Shown: positions 17,838 through 28,324 of the stretch, piece after piece | Layout: each line of letters starts with the position of its first letter | Position numbering within the stretch: the stretch's first letter is position 1 | NCBI RefSeq assembly: GCF_029240175.1 | Contig: NZ_JARBTM010000005.1 | Location: forward strand, 306,837 to 370,836 | Length of the DNA: 64,000 nucleotides | Direction of reading: 5' to 3' | From: Anaerosolibacter sp. | GTDB taxonomy: Bacteria > Bacillota > Clostridia > Peptostreptococcales > Thermotaleaceae | The notes under the pieces: model-generated | Databases searched by the model: none | The model's input: the letters and a program-made list of their open reading frames with translations, nothing else | Told to the model about the DNA's origin: nothing | Translations under genes and position numbers: made by a program

Positions 17838-19289
17838 TTGGAAACAAAGGTTAAACATAAAACAAAAAAATCCCATATTGTAACTGGACTCATTATCGTA
17901 TTGTTTAGCTTTCTCATATCAACCACAGGTATTTCATTTTTCTTGCTATATAGAGATACTATTTACAATGGGGTAACCATAGAAAATGTAGATGTAGGAA
18001 GTTTATCGGTATTAGAGGCACAGAAAAAAATACAGGAACATTTTGAAAAATCTATTGACCAGCAAACGCTGTCTTTGGTCTATGGAGATAAGAGATGGGA
18101 TATCAATGGCAGGGATATCGGATACTCCTACGATTATACAAAAGTAGCCAATGATGCCTACCAAGTTGGTCGTGATGGCAGCTATTTTGAAAGATTGCAA
18201 AAAATTGTTTCATTGTATAAAGTGCCATATAACTTAGAACTTGTACCTATTCTTGATCAGAGTAAGCTAGAAGGAATTATTCTTGATATCCGAAAGAATA
18301 TTGATCAGCCATCTCAAGATGCAACCATTAAAAAGGTAGATGGACGATTTCATATAACCCAGGAAAAAGTAGGCTTAAAGGTTGACATAGAGCGATTAAA
18401 GGAATTGATTTCTAAAGAACTTAAGAATAATTATCGTCAAGGGGCTGTCTTGGTAGATATACCTGTGGAGTCAGCTTCACCGAGAATAACATCAGAAAGT
18501 TTAAGTTATATTCAAGACCTGTTGGGCGAATATACAACCCAATTTACGGCAGGGAACATGAATAGGACACAGAATATTAATCTAGCATCTAAGACGATTA
18601 ACGGAACGGTATTAATGCCAGGGGAAATCTTTTCTTTCAATGAAAAAGTAGGACCGAGAACAGCAAGCAGAGGTTATCAGAATGCTCCTGTAATCTTTAA
18701 AGGAGAGCTTGTCGATGGTTTGGGCGGGGGAATTTGTCAAGTTTCCAGTACCATATACAATGCAATCTTGTTAAGCAATTTAAATATTGTAGAAAGAATC
18801 AATCACAGCATTCCATCCACCTATGTACCAAAGGGAAGGGACGCAACCGTTTCCTATGGGGTTCTTGATTTTAAGTTTCAAAACATACTGGCCCAACCCA
18901 TCTATATAGAAAGCTTTATTCGGGGCAATCTTCTAACAGTAAAGGTGTATGGACAAAAAATAGACAATAAGGTTGTAAGGATAGAATCAAGAGAAGACCA
19001 AGTGGTAAAGAGAACCGTAGAGGTAAAATTTGACCCCAATATGTATCAGGGCGAAGAAAAAATTGATCAAGAGGGTAGAGATGGATACCGGATTACTACC
19101 TTTAAGGTTGTCTTGGAAAATGGGGTTGAAATTGAAAGAAAGCAGATCACAAAAGATTATTATAAACCTCAAAACCAAATTATTATAAAAGGAACGAAAA
19201 AACGTCCTTCTGCACCGACACAGAAAGCTCAGGACGAGTCAACGCCAAAGAGTGAAGGTGAATCAGAAGTTGAGGTTATTCGGCCGTAA
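17838..19289 (+). CDS. VanW/YoaR-type membrane-anchored protein with G5 domain
   Basis: Domains in order are a short basic cytoplasmic tail, one transmembrane helix (about 14-36), a putative peptidoglycan-binding domain (about 60-200), a VanW domain (about 240-375, with SFNEKVGPRT and GGGICQVSST), then a G5-like domain (about 385-460) and a charged tail. The function of VanW is unknown, though it travels with some vanB clusters. Proteins of this layout sit on the outer face of the membrane in Firmicutes. The frame is open from ATG 17820, but GGAGGAGAAGG lies inside that stretch and points to TTG 17838 (483 aa). Confidence 0.85.
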   Translation: METKVKHKTKKSHIVTGLIIVLFSFLISTTGISFFLLYRDTIYNGVTIENVDVGSLSVLEAQKKIQEHFEKSIDQQTLSLVYGDKRWDINGRDIGYSYDYTKVANDAYQVGRDGSYFERLQKIVSLYKVPYNLELVPILDQSKLEGIILDIRKNIDQPSQDATIKKVDGRFHITQEKVGLKVDIERLKELISKELKNNYRQGAVLVDIPVESASPRITSESLSYIQDLLGEYTTQFTAGNMNRTQNINLASKTINGTVLMPGEIFSFNEKVGPRTASRGYQNAPVIFKGELVDGLGGGICQVSSTIYNAILLSNLNIVERINHSIPSTYVPKGRDATVSYGVLDFKFQNILAQPIYIESFIRGNLLTVKVYGQKIDNKVVRIESREDQVVKRTVEVKFDPNMYQGEEKIDQEGRDGYRITTFKVVLENGVEIERKQITKDYYKPQNQIIIKGTKKRPSAPTQKAQDESTPKSEGESEVEVIRP

Positions 19290-19334
19290 TACTATAGAAT
19301 ATCTATAAGAAAAAGCACTAAAGAGGTGACAAAA

Positions 19335-20030
19335 ATGGTGAATGTACTATATGATAAAGCAATTACCTGCCCAGTTTGTAAAAATATTTTTCATACCAAG
19401 AAGGTACGGACCTCTGCCACAAGGATTGAGAAAAGGGATACGGATTTTTGCACCCATTATATTGGCGAAAATCCGATCCTCTACAATGTGTTTGTATGTC
19501 CTATGTGTGGATATGCTGCGCTGGAAAGTGGGTTTGAAGAAATTAATGCTGCAGGTAAAAAAATGATTCAAGAAAGTATATCAAGACGCTGGACCCAGCG
19601 GAGTTTCGGTGAGGAAAGAACGATACTGGAGGCTATTGAAACCTATAAGCTAGCGCTTCTTTGCAGTCAAATTTTAGGTCATAAAAAAGGTACTCTGGCC
19701 AATATCTGTTTACGGATTGCATGGCTATATCGATATCTAAGCCATGAAAAGGAGTTTGAATTTTTAACCCATGCGGTAAACTGCTTTGAACAAGCTTTTG
19801 CCAATGAACCGATGCCTATTGGAAATCTAGATGATGTATCTCTCACGTATTTAATTGGAGAACTCCATAGAATGATTGGAAATTATGAAGAGGCAGTAGA
19901 ATGGTTTGGAAAAGCAGTCAGTAATCCAGCAATCAAAACGAAGAAGAAAATTGACACCATGGCAAGGGAGCAGTGGAGATTAGCGAAGGATGCTTATAGA
20001 AGTAAAAACAGTCGTGAACAGGTAGGATAA
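19335..20030 (+). CDS. DUF2225 zinc-ribbon/TPR-like protein
   Basis: This 231-aa protein has an N-terminal zinc ribbon, C12/C15 (CPVC) with C55/C58 (CPMC). A helical region from about 90 to 215 resembles TPR repeats (for example MIGNYEEAVEWFGKAV). It fits the DUF2225 family of Firmicutes, whose function is unknown. The AGAGGTGA box ends near 19328, so ATG 19335 is the start, not the in-frame GTG at 19326. A terminator follows. Confidence 0.85.
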   Translation: MVNVLYDKAITCPVCKNIFHTKKVRTSATRIEKRDTDFCTHYIGENPILYNVFVCPMCGYAALESGFEEINAAGKKMIQESISRRWTQRSFGEERTILEAIETYKLALLCSQILGHKKGTLANICLRIAWLYRYLSHEKEFEFLTHAVNCFEQAFANEPMPIGNLDDVSLTYLIGELHRMIGNYEEAVEWFGKAVSNPAIKTKKKIDTMAREQWRLAKDAYRSKNSREQVG

Positions 20031-20061
20031 AGCATGACGAAGGTATACACATTCACGAAGG

Positions 20062-20099
20062 AAAAGTTGCTGCGAAATCGTAGCAGCTTTTTATTTTTT
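20062..20099 (+). terminator. Terminator after the DUF2225 gene
   Basis: AAAAGTTGCTGC (20062-20073) pairs with GTAGCAGCTTTT (20080-20091), with two G.U pairs and a 6-nt loop, followed by TATTTTTT. Confidence 0.85.
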
Positions 20100-20115
20100 A
20101 AAAGGGGGAATGTCT

Positions 20116-21471
20116 ATGGACCCGATCTTAACCACGGTAGGTCTTATGGAAATGATCACGAGTAAGCTGCAAAGTCAGAAAAGAAAACCTTTGGTGTTTG
20201 TCCCAGGGCTTTATGGCTCCATGGGGAATACAATCATTCCAGGGACAGGGGACTGGAGCTTTGGAATGTCTGCTTCTGTATATGAGCCATTTGTAGAAAA
20301 ATTGGAGCAGCTTGGATATACAAGAAATGAGGATCTGTTTATAGCCTTCTATGACTGGAGGCAGGATTGTATTTGTTGTGCCGATGAATATTTGATGAAA
20401 ACCATTGCTTTGGCTAAGGCAAAAACCAGAAGTCGAAAAGTAGATATTATCTGTCACAGCATGGGTGGGCTGGTTTCAAGGACCTATGTACAGGGGAACA
20501 ATTATCGAGGGGATGTTGATAATCTCATTATCGTTGGTACGCCCAATGCGGGGGCGGTCAATGCCTATTATTTTTATGCTGGTGGCAAACTGCCCTATAA
20601 TCGTGGCATAAAATCGAATATTTTTAGGACATTGTTAGAAGGATATCTTTGGATTATTGAGAAGCATTATGGAGAGAAAAATGACATGGTCACAATACAT
20701 GATCTATTAAAGGGCGCTCAAGATTTGTTGCCGAGTATGCAGTATGGGAACTATCTATATTATATAGATAAGAATCAACAAATGAATTTTGTACCTTATG
20801 AAGAAATGCATTATAAAAATAATTTTCTGGATTATATTAATCATATTTATCGAAAGACCATGCCTAGGCATGTAAAGGTCACATTGATTGCTGGTAAGGG
20901 AGTAGAAACGAATCATCTGCTGCAGATTGATCCTCAAAGGAGATCAGATGGGAAGAGATGGATTGATGGAAGAGTGATTGATGTGTCCAAGACCCTAGAA
21001 GGGGATGGAACTGTTATGGTGAAAAGTGTGATGGCCATCGAAGGAGATCGATTTGTAATCAATGGTAAGCATGAGGAACTTTTAGAAAAGAGTTTGTTCA
21101 TCATCCGAAAAAAACTTGGCATTGACGGTGCATATATGATGCGAAATAGCCATGAGCCCATAGAAAATCATATAAGCATACTTATTGACGGTTTGGGAGA
21201 CATACAGTTGAAGGGTTACAGAGAAGAGGGAGAAGAGATCCTCTATGACAAAGGTATAAACAATATGGGAAACCTTGACGTACAAAAATATGGAGATCGA
21301 CTTACTTGGATGCTACTTACAAACTGTAGATATCAAGAGGTGATATTGAACTTCTTGCCTCAAAAGGATAGTACCCTTGATATTAAAGTGACGGACAGTG
21401 AAGGAAAAGTAAAAAAAGCCTTAGGAAGAGAGGTCCTAAGGAAACATCGGTATCGCATTCAGATCCATTGA
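20116..21471 (+). CDS. LCAT-like alpha/beta-hydrolase (lipase or acyltransferase)
   Basis: This 451-aa alpha/beta-hydrolase has the nucleophile elbow CHSMGG with S115. The N-terminal FVPGLYGSMG (about 28-37) is an oxyanion-type loop. The pattern matches the lecithin:cholesterol acyltransferase family, whose bacterial members act as lipases or phospholipases. A late GDGTV segment probably carries the catalytic aspartate. I see no signal peptide. GGGGG at 20104-20108 fits ATG 20116 rather than ATG 20110. It lies between terminators and appears to be monocistronic. The substrate is unknown. Confidence 0.8.
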   Translation: MDPILTTVGLMEMITSKLQSQKRKPLVFVPGLYGSMGNTIIPGTGDWSFGMSASVYEPFVEKLEQLGYTRNEDLFIAFYDWRQDCICCADEYLMKTIALAKAKTRSRKVDIICHSMGGLVSRTYVQGNNYRGDVDNLIIVGTPNAGAVNAYYFYAGGKLPYNRGIKSNIFRTLLEGYLWIIEKHYGEKNDMVTIHDLLKGAQDLLPSMQYGNYLYYIDKNQQMNFVPYEEMHYKNNFLDYINHIYRKTMPRHVKVTLIAGKGVETNHLLQIDPQRRSDGKRWIDGRVIDVSKTLEGDGTVMVKSVMAIEGDRFVINGKHEELLEKSLFIIRKKLGIDGAYMMRNSHEPIENHISILIDGLGDIQLKGYREEGEEILYDKGINNMGNLDVQKYGDRLTWMLLTNCRYQEVILNFLPQKDSTLDIKVTDSEGKVKKALGREVLRKHRYRIQIH

Positions 21472-21525
21472 TGGTTTCGTTGACGGAAGATGGCATGGGT
21501 GATATGATTATAAAAGGATGAAAAT

Positions 21526-21548
21526 GCCTGTCAATAGACAGGCTTTAT
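21526..21548 (+). terminator. Hairpin, probable weak terminator before cobU
   Basis: GCCTGTC (21526-21532) and GACAGGC (21537-21543) enclose AATA and are followed by TTTATTATAT. The spacing to cobU is short (24 bp), so it could also act on the cobU leader. Confidence 0.6.
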
Positions 21549-21569
21549 TATATCTTTAGGAGTGATATT

Positions 21570-22133
21570 TTGAGTGGAAAAATAACCCTTGTAACGGGTG
21601 GTGCCCGTAGTGGAAAAAGCAATTTCGCAGAGGAGTTGGCGAAAACTTCAGATATGCCGGTAGCCTATTTGGCTACAGCGATTCCTTTTGATGATGGTAT
21701 GCGGGATCGTATTAAGAAACATAGAGAAAGCAGACCCCAGGAATGGAAAACCTATGAAGGTTTTAAAGACCTCCAATACGTGGTGAAAGAGATATCTGAC
21801 AATCATGGCACAATATTATTGGATTGTGTGACAATCATGGTGACGAATTTGATGTTTGAAGATTTATCCATTGATTGGGATACAATAAACCATGAACAGA
21901 TTGATCGGATTGAAGCAAGCATAAAAGATCAGGTTTTTGATTTGCTGAAGAGTATGCGTGAGCATAACATATGGGGAATCATGGTGACCAACGAAGTGGG
22001 GATGGGAATCGTGCCAGAAAACAGGTTATCTAGGATATTTGGTGATATTGCAGGCAGGATTAATCAGATGATTGCCGTAGAAGCAGATGATGTGTATTTT
22101 ACAGTGTCAGGAATTCCCATGAAAATAAAGTAG
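21570..22133 (+). CDS. cobU: Adenosylcobinamide kinase / guanylyltransferase
   Basis: CobU phosphorylates adenosylcobinamide and then activates it with GTP to adenosylcobinamide-GDP in nucleotide-loop assembly. The P-loop GGARSGKS is at about 10-17. The guanylylated histidine is probably H51 in KKHRESRP, with the usual arginines around it. The length of 187 aa is normal. The start is TTG 21570 after TTAGGAGTGAT. It heads a four-gene cob run (cobU-cobO-cobS-cobC) that lies upstream of the B12 riboswitch and is therefore not under it. Confidence 0.95.
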   Translation: MSGKITLVTGGARSGKSNFAEELAKTSDMPVAYLATAIPFDDGMRDRIKKHRESRPQEWKTYEGFKDLQYVVKEISDNHGTILLDCVTIMVTNLMFEDLSIDWDTINHEQIDRIEASIKDQVFDLLKSMREHNIWGIMVTNEVGMGIVPENRLSRIFGDIAGRINQMIAVEADDVYFTVSGIPMKIK

Positions 22134-22144
22134 GAGGCGGCAAA

Positions 22145-22690
22145 ATGGCAGAAAAGAGATTAGCTGAAGGCTTGGTGCATGTATATACTGGTGATGGAAA
22201 GGGTAAGACTACAGCGGCATTAGGACAAGCTTTAAGAACCGTAGGGTGTGGATATAAGGTATTTATGGTGCAGTTCCTCAAAGGGGGAGATTCTGGTGAA
22301 CTACATAGTGTGAAAAACCTAGAGCCGGACTTTCAGATTTTTAGATTTGACACGGCGAAAAAGTTTTTTTGGACACTAACTGATGAGGAGAAGCAGGTTG
22401 TAAAAAGCAATATAGACAAGGCATTTGCTTTTGTGGAGGAAGTTCTCCAACAGGAAAGCTGTGATTTGTTGATAATGGATGAGATTATGGGTGTACTCTC
22501 CAATAAGATTCTCACAGTACAACAGGTCTGCGACTTGATCAAAAATAAACCTAAACATATGGAATTGATTTTAACAGGCAGAAACGTGCCGCAAGAAATT
22601 GCCGAGCTGGCTGACTATGTGTCAGAAATAAAAATGATAAAACATCCCTTCCAAAAGGGAATTGGTGCAAGGGAAGGAATTGAACACTGA
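22145..22690 (+). CDS. cobO: Corrinoid adenosyltransferase (CobO/BtuR type)
   Basis: This enzyme transfers the 5'-deoxyadenosyl group from ATP to Co(I) corrinoids, giving the adenosylated forms used from here on. The P-loop TGDGKGKTTA is at 15-24. The family C-terminus KHPFQKGIGAREGIEH is present, and the length (181 aa) fits CobA/CobO/BtuR. A TAGGAGG site sits just before ATG 22145. Its stop overlaps the cobS start by 1 nt. Confidence 0.95.
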   Translation: MAEKRLAEGLVHVYTGDGKGKTTAALGQALRTVGCGYKVFMVQFLKGGDSGELHSVKNLEPDFQIFRFDTAKKFFWTLTDEEKQVVKSNIDKAFAFVEEVLQQESCDLLIMDEIMGVLSNKILTVQQVCDLIKNKPKHMELILTGRNVPQEIAELADYVSEIKMIKHPFQKGIGAREGIEH

Positions 22691-23433
22691 TGAAGAGATT
22701 GATTTTGATGATCCAGTTTTTGACCCGTGTACCGATTCCAGTCAATCTCAAGGTGGATGAGGATGATTTTTTACACGGTATCATATATTTTCCCGTGGTA
22801 GGGTTGTTGATAGGTATGTTTATCGTATCCTTTCACTATATCGGCTATCAGCTGGGTGGGAGCTTATTAGCGTCTGTCATGGCAGTGGTTATAGAAGTGT
22901 TTATCACAGGGGGGCTCCACTTAGACGGACTGGGTGACACCTTTGATGGGGTGTATAGTAATCGTCCTAAAGATCGAATCTTGGAAATCATGAAGGATAG
23001 CCGACTTGGGACCAATGCAGCCTTAGCCATTATGATGACCTTGATTTTAAAGATTGCAATGATTTACAGCATCGGAGAGGATATGGTTTACGGCATACTT
23101 CTACTCATGCCTGTGTTTTCAAAACTGTGCCTGGTTTATGGTTCGAAATTCTCTGTCTATGCCCGAAGCAACGGCATGGGGAATCTATATATTGGAAAAG
23201 TAAGCAATATTCATCTAGGGATTGCCTTATTTTTTACAGGGGTTATTTCTTTGATCAATCTGTGGTCGCTTCCATTCATTCTTGTAGGCTATCTTTTTAG
23301 TATTTTATACATAAAGCATATTACTGGGAAAATTGATGGTATGACAGGAGATACCTTGGGGGCACTATGTGAGCTCTCTGAACTGTTCTATCTTCTGTAC
23401 TTTTTAGTTTTAGCAGTTTTGATGAAGGGATAG
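22690..23433 (+). CDS. cobS: Adenosylcobinamide-GDP ribazoletransferase (cobalamin synthase)
   Basis: CobS joins adenosylcobinamide-GDP with alpha-ribazole (phosphate) at the membrane. The protein of 247 aa is hydrophobic, with about six membrane segments. It holds the family's acidic motif LHLDGLGDTFDG near residue 78, which binds Mg2+. It overlaps cobO by 1 nt. The pathway step that makes alpha-ribazole phosphate (CobT) is not in this window. Confidence 0.95.
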   Translation: MKRLILMIQFLTRVPIPVNLKVDEDDFLHGIIYFPVVGLLIGMFIVSFHYIGYQLGGSLLASVMAVVIEVFITGGLHLDGLGDTFDGVYSNRPKDRILEIMKDSRLGTNAALAIMMTLILKIAMIYSIGEDMVYGILLLMPVFSKLCLVYGSKFSVYARSNGMGNLYIGKVSNIHLGIALFFTGVISLINLWSLPFILVGYLFSILYIKHITGKIDGMTGDTLGALCELSELFYLLYFLVLAVLMKG

Positions 23434-23439
23434 ATATTT

Positions 23440-24030
23440 ATGATGGAGTTATATTTGGTTAGACATGGAGAAACCCTATCCAATTGTCAAGGGGTTTACT
23501 GTGGATGGTTGGATGTGGAGCTGACAGATATGGGAATATATCAAGCAGAGGAAAGCGCTAAAAGACTGAGAGAAGTACCCTTAGATCTCATTTTGACCAG
23601 CGGATTGAATAGAACCCGAAAAACTGCAGAAATTATCAATAAGTATCATCACGTAGAAATTCACTGTGAAGATCGTTTTCGGGAAATGAACTTTGGGCGA
23701 TGGGAAGGACTATCTTATGAAGAAATTAGGAATCAGTTTCCAAATGAACTGAAATCATGGGAAAAAGAATGGTTAGACTATCCTGTTCCTGAAGGAGAGA
23801 GCCTTCGTCAAATGTATGGTCGGGTCAAAGAGGCAATAGACCAGCTGTGTATTGATTATCCTCAAGGAAAAATACTGCTCGTTTCCCATGGAGGCTGCAT
23901 CCGTGGTATTTTATCCCACTTGATCGGAAGCGGTATAGAAGACTATTGGAAATATAAGATTGAGAATTGTGGCATTACAAAAATAGAGATTGTAGAGGGC
24001 TATCCCGTACTAACGATGTTGAATAGATAA
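23440..24030 (+). CDS. cobC: Alpha-ribazole phosphatase (histidine phosphatase family)
   Basis: This phosphoglycerate-mutase-like enzyme of 196 aa has the phosphohistidine motif VRHGE (H9). A second histidine lies in the HGG stretch near 150 (LLVSHGGCIRG). Its position 7 bp after cobS makes removal of the phosphate from alpha-ribazole phosphate or cobalamin phosphate the likely job. Without that context it could only be called a histidine phosphatase. The start may be ATG 23440 or 23443. Confidence 0.85.
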   Translation: MMELYLVRHGETLSNCQGVYCGWLDVELTDMGIYQAEESAKRLREVPLDLILTSGLNRTRKTAEIINKYHHVEIHCEDRFREMNFGRWEGLSYEEIRNQFPNELKSWEKEWLDYPVPEGESLRQMYGRVKEAIDQLCIDYPQGKILLVSHGGCIRGILSHLIGSGIEDYWKYKIENCGITKIEIVEGYPVLTMLNR

Positions 24031-24144
24031 CAGAGAGGGCAGAAAACGCTATTATTTATAGGTACAAGCCAAAATATTTCCCTCCCAGACTATTGAATTA
24101 TTGATGAATATTTGATACGATTGAATAAATAAATATGAAAATCG

Positions 24145-24337
24145 AATAGGTGTTGATACTTAATAGGGAAGCTCGGTGAAAGTCCGACACAGCCCCCGCT
24201 ACTGTATGTGAGGATGAAATCGACAGTATGTCACTTGTATGCCACAGGGAAGACGTCGAAAGTAAAGAGATTCACAAGTCAGGAGACCTGCCTGTTTGAA
24301 TTCATTGTATTGCCTTCGGAGGGAAGGAAACAGGAAT
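24145..24337 (+). promoter_or_regulatory. Cobalamin riboswitch aptamer
   Basis: All the hallmark parts of the AdoCbl-type aptamer are in order: the GGTGTTGATACTTAATAGGGAA entry (split 24149-24158 and on), GGTGAAAGTCC, the B12 box AGCCCCCGCTACTGT at 24191-24205, GGGAAGAC and the closing AGTCAGGAGACCTGCC near 24278-24293. It precedes the cbi operon and is followed by a terminator, so cobalamin should stop transcription. Confidence 0.96.
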
Positions 24338-24354
24338 ATACATACGTGTGTTCA

Positions 24355-24388
24355 TGCTCTGACCAAAGATGGTCAGGGCATTTTTATT
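24355..24388 (+). terminator. Terminator of the cobalamin riboswitch
   Basis: TGCTCTGACC (24355-24364) pairs with GGTCAGGGCA (24371-24380) around AAAGAT and is followed by TTTTTATTT. It is the expression platform of the riboswitch. Confidence 0.9.
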
Positions 24389-24437
24389 TGCGCCGACACC
24401 TCCAGATTAGGAATTTATAAGAAAAGGAATGATCAAG

Positions 24438-25832
24438 ATGAGGCTACCTAGATTTGTGTTGGCAGGTACGCAAAGTGGTGTGGGCAAGACCACCATATCC
24501 ACTGGTGTCATGTCTGCCCTTAGGAAGAGAGGTTTTCAAGTACAGCCGTTTAAGGTAGGGCCTGACTACATAGATCCGGCTTTCCATACCTTCGTAACAG
24601 GAAATAAGTCAAGAAACTTGGACAGCTGGATGCTGGAAGAAGAAATTGTTAAGGGCTTGTTTGTGAAGAATGCAAGTGGAAAAGACATCGCGGTGATCGA
24701 AGGCGTAATGGGACTATACGATGGCAGCGGCAGTAGAAAAGATGTGGGGAGTACCGCCCATGTATCCAAGATCATCAAAGCTCCTGTGATCCTAATCATC
24801 AATGGCAGCGGCATGGCAGCCAGTGCTGCAGCACAAGTGCTAGGTTACAAGATGTATGACCCAGATGTGGAGATTGCTGGTGTAATCATCAATAATGTAT
24901 CTGGTGAAAAGCATTATCACATATTGAAGGAAGCCATTGAAAGAGATATCAGAATCAAGTGCGTGGGTTATATGGTGAAAAATACGGCCATTAAGCTTGA
25001 GAGCAGGCACCTAGGGTTAATTCCCAGCGTAGAGGTAGAAGGTTTGCAGCATAAAATTGAAGAAATCGGAAGTATGATTGAGAAGACTGTAGATATAGAT
25101 GCTTTGTTAGAAATCAGCGAGCAAGCTGTACCGATCGATGGCAGATTGAAGGAAAATAAAGGGTTGGAGAATCGTATTAATATAGGTGTTGCTCAGGATA
25201 AGGCTTTTAATTTTTATTATGAAGACAATCTAGATTTATTGAGAAGTTTAGGTGCAAATTTGATATTCTTTAGTCCCTTAGAGGATAAGAAACTGCCTGA
25301 AGAAATCCATGGACTATATTTCGGGGGCGGGTTTCCAGAAGTATTCGCCCAAGAACTAGAGGATAACAGGGAACTTCGGCAGCAAATCAAAGATAGCATT
25401 GAGGCAGGTTTGCCTGCCTATGCCGAATGCGGAGGACTTATGTACTTAACCAATGCCATTATCAGCTTGGAAGGACAAAGGCATGAAATGGTAGGTGTGT
25501 TTAATACAGAAACCAAAATGACAGGGAGATTACAGCGTTTTGGTTATGTGGATGTTACCATTGACCAACCCACAGTGATTTCTCAGACAATTGAAAAAGC
25601 AAAAGCCCATGAATTTCATCGATCCGTTCTCACCAAGGACCTAAAAAATGATCAGGTCTATGGGCTTGAGAAAACCAGAAATGGTGAAATTGTTGACCGA
25701 TGGCGATGTGGGTTAAAGCGGCACAATGCGCTGGGAGCGTATGCCCATATACACTTTTATTGTAATCCAAGATTGGCGGAGAATTTTATAGAAAACTGCA
25801 GCGTTTATAAGGATGGGGGAAGGTATAAATGA
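24438..25832 (+). CDS. cbiA: Cobyrinate a,c-diamide synthase
   Basis: CbiA amidates the a and c side chains of cobyrinic acid with glutamine and ATP. The N-terminal dethiobiotin-synthetase-like P-loop is [10 protein letters not shown] at 10-19. The C-terminal class I glutamine amidotransferase domain holds the nucleophile C331 in [10 protein letters not shown]. Length is 464 aa from ATG 24438, chosen because GGA at 24426-24428 is too close to ATG 24429. It is the first gene behind the riboswitch and overlaps cbiP by 4 nt. Confidence 0.95.
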   Translation: MRLPRFVLAGTQSGVGKTTISTGVMSALRKRGFQVQPFKVGPDYIDPAFHTFVTGNKSRNLDSWMLEEEIVKGLFVKNASGKDIAVIEGVMGLYDGSGSRKDVGSTAHVSKIIKAPVILIINGSGMAASAAAQVLGYKMYDPDVEIAGVIINNVSGEKHYHILKEAIERDIRIKCVGYMVKNTAIKLESRHLGLIPSVEVEGLQHKIEEIGSMIEKTVDIDALLEISEQAVPIDGRLKENKGLENRINIGVAQDKAFNFYYEDNLDLLRSLGANLIFFSPLEDKKLPEEIHGLYFGGGFPEVFAQELEDNRELRQQIKDSIEAGLPAYAECGGLMYLTNAIISLEGQRHEMVGVFNTETKMTGRLQRFGYVDVTIDQPTVISQTIEKAKAHEFHRSVLTKDLKNDQVYGLEKTRNGEIVDRWRCGLKRHNALGAYAHIHFYCNPRLAENFIENCSVYKDGGRYK

Positions 25833-27373
25833 TGAAAACGAAGAAATTGATGCTCCAAGGTACAGGTTCTTCTGTGGGAAAGAGCTTATTGACCGCAGGA
25901 TTCTGTAGAATATTTCATCAAGATGGGTATAAGGTAGCACCCTTTAAGTCTCAAAATATGGCATTGAATTCATATATTACGGCAGAAGGGCTAGAAATGG
26001 GAAGAGCCCAAGTGGTACAAGCGGAGGCTAGCAAGATAGAGCCAACGGTGGCCATGAATCCTGTACTTCTAAAGCCTACTACAGATAAAAAGTGCCAAGT
26101 GATTCTAAATGGTAAGGTATATAAAAATATGTCTGCAGTGGAATATCATGAATTTAAATCTGAATTAGCTGCCCTGGTAAAGGATAGCTTTCAGAAATTG
26201 GCCGATGCCCACGATGTGGTTGTTATTGAGGGTGCTGGTAGTCCCGCAGAGATTAACTTGAGAGAGAATGACATTGTAAATATGGGGATGGCTGAGATGG
26301 CAGATTCTCCGGTAATTCTCATTGGGGATATTGATCGGGGCGGTGTGTTTGCTTCTTTAGCAGGAACCATGCTGTTATTGACTGAGGAAGAAAAGAAACG
26401 GGTAAAAGGAGTTATTATCAATAAATTTAGAGGAGATGTAGAAATCCTCAAACCAGGTATCAAGATGCTTGAAGACATTATCAAAATTCCTGTTTTGGGT
26501 GTGATTCCCTACTATCATGTTCAAATTGAAGATGAAGATAGTTTGGCAGAACGTTTTAGATATCAAAAATATCAGGGCGGGCAGGTTGAGGTGGCTGTCT
26601 TATATCTTCCCCACGTTTCAAACTTTACGGATTTTAACGTATTTGAAACCCAGGAAGATGTGAACCTACGTTATGTTATGCGGGGAGAGTCTATTGGTAA
26701 TCCAGACCTCTTGATTATTCCTGGTTCAAAGAATACCATTGAGGATCTGGTTTATCTCAGGGAGAGCGGCTTAGAGGAGCAAATTCTGAGATTACATAGA
26801 CAAGGAAAGCTGATCGTAGGCATTTGTGGAGGGTATCAGATGCTGGGCAAAACCATAAAAGATCCCCATGGCACAGAGAGCTCCATTGAGGAAATCAACG
26901 GGTTAGGACTACTGGATGTAGATACCATATTTGAGCTGGAGAAAACAACGACCCAGGTGGAAGCCGTGGTAACAGCCAAATTGAGCGGCTTGCTAGAAGG
27001 TACCCAGGGTGCTGGTCTTAGGGGATATGAGATTCATATGGGGAAAACAGTGCTAGGCTCCGAATGCCAAGGATTAAACCAGATACGCCATATGCTGGGT
27101 AAGGACGTATCCATTGATGATGGGGCATCCAATATGGAAGGTAATGTCATTGGTACTTATATCCATGGTATCTTTGATAATATTCCATTTACCAGGGTGA
27201 TATTGAATAATATTCGCCGCCAGAAAGGATTGGAACAGGTAGAAAGCAGTATTGAGAGTTTTGAAGCATTCAAGGAAAAAGAATATGACAAATTGGCCGA
27301 AGTTATACGCACCAATGTGGATATGGAAAAGGTATATCAAATATTGAATGGGGAAGAGATATGCTCAGAATAG
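25829..27373 (+). CDS. cbiP: Cobyric acid synthase (glutamine-hydrolysing)
   Basis: CbiP/CobQ amidates the b, d, e and g side chains of adenosylcobyrinate a,c-diamide. It has 514 aa, with the N-terminal ATPase loop GTGSSVGKS near 9-17 and a glutamine amidotransferase domain with nucleophile C333 in [10 protein letters not shown]. It shares four bases with cbiA at the 5' end and 13 with cbiB at the 3' end. ATG 25829 and 25832 are both possible starts. Confidence 0.95.
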   Translation: MMKTKKLMLQGTGSSVGKSLLTAGFCRIFHQDGYKVAPFKSQNMALNSYITAEGLEMGRAQVVQAEASKIEPTVAMNPVLLKPTTDKKCQVILNGKVYKNMSAVEYHEFKSELAALVKDSFQKLADAHDVVVIEGAGSPAEINLRENDIVNMGMAEMADSPVILIGDIDRGGVFASLAGTMLLLTEEEKKRVKGVIINKFRGDVEILKPGIKMLEDIIKIPVLGVIPYYHVQIEDEDSLAERFRYQKYQGGQVEVAVLYLPHVSNFTDFNVFETQEDVNLRYVMRGESIGNPDLLIIPGSKNTIEDLVYLRESGLEEQILRLHRQGKLIVGICGGYQMLGKTIKDPHGTESSIEEINGLGLLDVDTIFELEKTTTQVEAVVTAKLSGLLEGTQGAGLRGYEIHMGKTVLGSECQGLNQIRHMLGKDVSIDDGASNMEGNVIGTYIHGIFDNIPFTRVILNNIRRQKGLEQVESSIESFEAFKEKEYDKLAEVIRTNVDMEKVYQILNGEEICSE

Positions 27374-28311
27374 TCATTGGATATGGGATGGATTTACTTT
27401 TCGGCGATCCCTATTGGCTTCCGCATCCCATCCGATTCATCGGAAATGCTATTAAGTATGTAGAAAATATACTGCGTAAGTTTTTCAAAGGGGACAAACA
27501 GGAACGGACTGGAGGAATGATCCTTACTGTGGTGATTGTTGCTCTGACCTATGGGATAACCTACTTACTTCTGCATATGGCAGGAATGATACATCCCTAT
27601 TTAAAGATTGGATTGGAAACTTTTCTAATTTTTCAAATACTGGCCACAAAAAGCCTTGATCGAGAAAGCAGAAAGGTTTATACACAGCTGAAGGAAGGAA
27701 ACATACTTGAAGCCAGGAAATATCTTTCTTACATCGTGGGGAGAGATACAAAGGATCTAGACGCGAATGAGATTACCAGAGGAACGATTGAAACAGTAGC
27801 TGAAAATATATCTGATGGCATTATTGCACCACTGGTTTACATTTATATAGGCGGTGCACCCTTAGGGATGGCATATAAAGCCATCAATACCCTGGATTCC
27901 ATGGTGGGGTATAAAAATGAAAAATACTTAAACTTTGGAAGGGCCAGCGCTAGGTTGGACGACTTTGTGAATTACATCCCAGCAAGGCTCACCGCATTTT
28001 TTATTGTTGCTGCCGCTGCTTTTCTGGGCTACAATTGGAAAGATGGGGTCAAAATCACGAAAAGGGATTGCAGAAATCACAAAAGTCCCAATAGTGGATA
28101 TCCTGAATCTGCAGTGGCTGGTGTATTGGGTATTCAGATTGGCGGCACCAATACATATTTTGGGGAGAAGGTCCATAAGCCTACAATTGGAGATCCGACC
28201 CGTCCCTTGGAAAAAGACGATATTAAAAGAACAATTGGAATTATGTACGCTGCTTCCGCGGCTGGTATGTTTTGTTTAATGATGATAAAATATTTAGTGG
28301 CTGTGGTGTAA
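27361..28311 (+). CDS. cbiB: Adenosylcobinamide-phosphate synthase
   Basis: CbiB attaches (R)-1-aminopropan-2-ol phosphate (from CobD) to adenosylcobyric acid. The protein is 316 aa with several membrane helices. It has the family N-terminus [20 protein letters not shown] and the C-terminal [10 protein letters not shown] and YFG motifs. Its overlap with cbiP and closeness to cobD put the aminopropanol branch in one block. Confidence 0.95.
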   Translation: MLRIVIGYGMDLLFGDPYWLPHPIRFIGNAIKYVENILRKFFKGDKQERTGGMILTVVIVALTYGITYLLLHMAGMIHPYLKIGLETFLIFQILATKSLDRESRKVYTQLKEGNILEARKYLSYIVGRDTKDLDANEITRGTIETVAENISDGIIAPLVYIYIGGAPLGMAYKAINTLDSMVGYKNEKYLNFGRASARLDDFVNYIPARLTAFFIVAAAAFLGYNWKDGVKITKRDCRNHKSPNSGYPESAVAGVLGIQIGGTNTYFGEKVHKPTIGDPTRPLEKDDIKRTIGIMYAASAAGMFCLMMIKYLVAVV

Positions 28312-28324
28312 GGGGTGAGTTGTG

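Noticed and set aside
24208..24420. 70-codon open frame between cobC and cbiA
   Set aside because: It lies wholly within the cobalamin riboswitch and its terminator.
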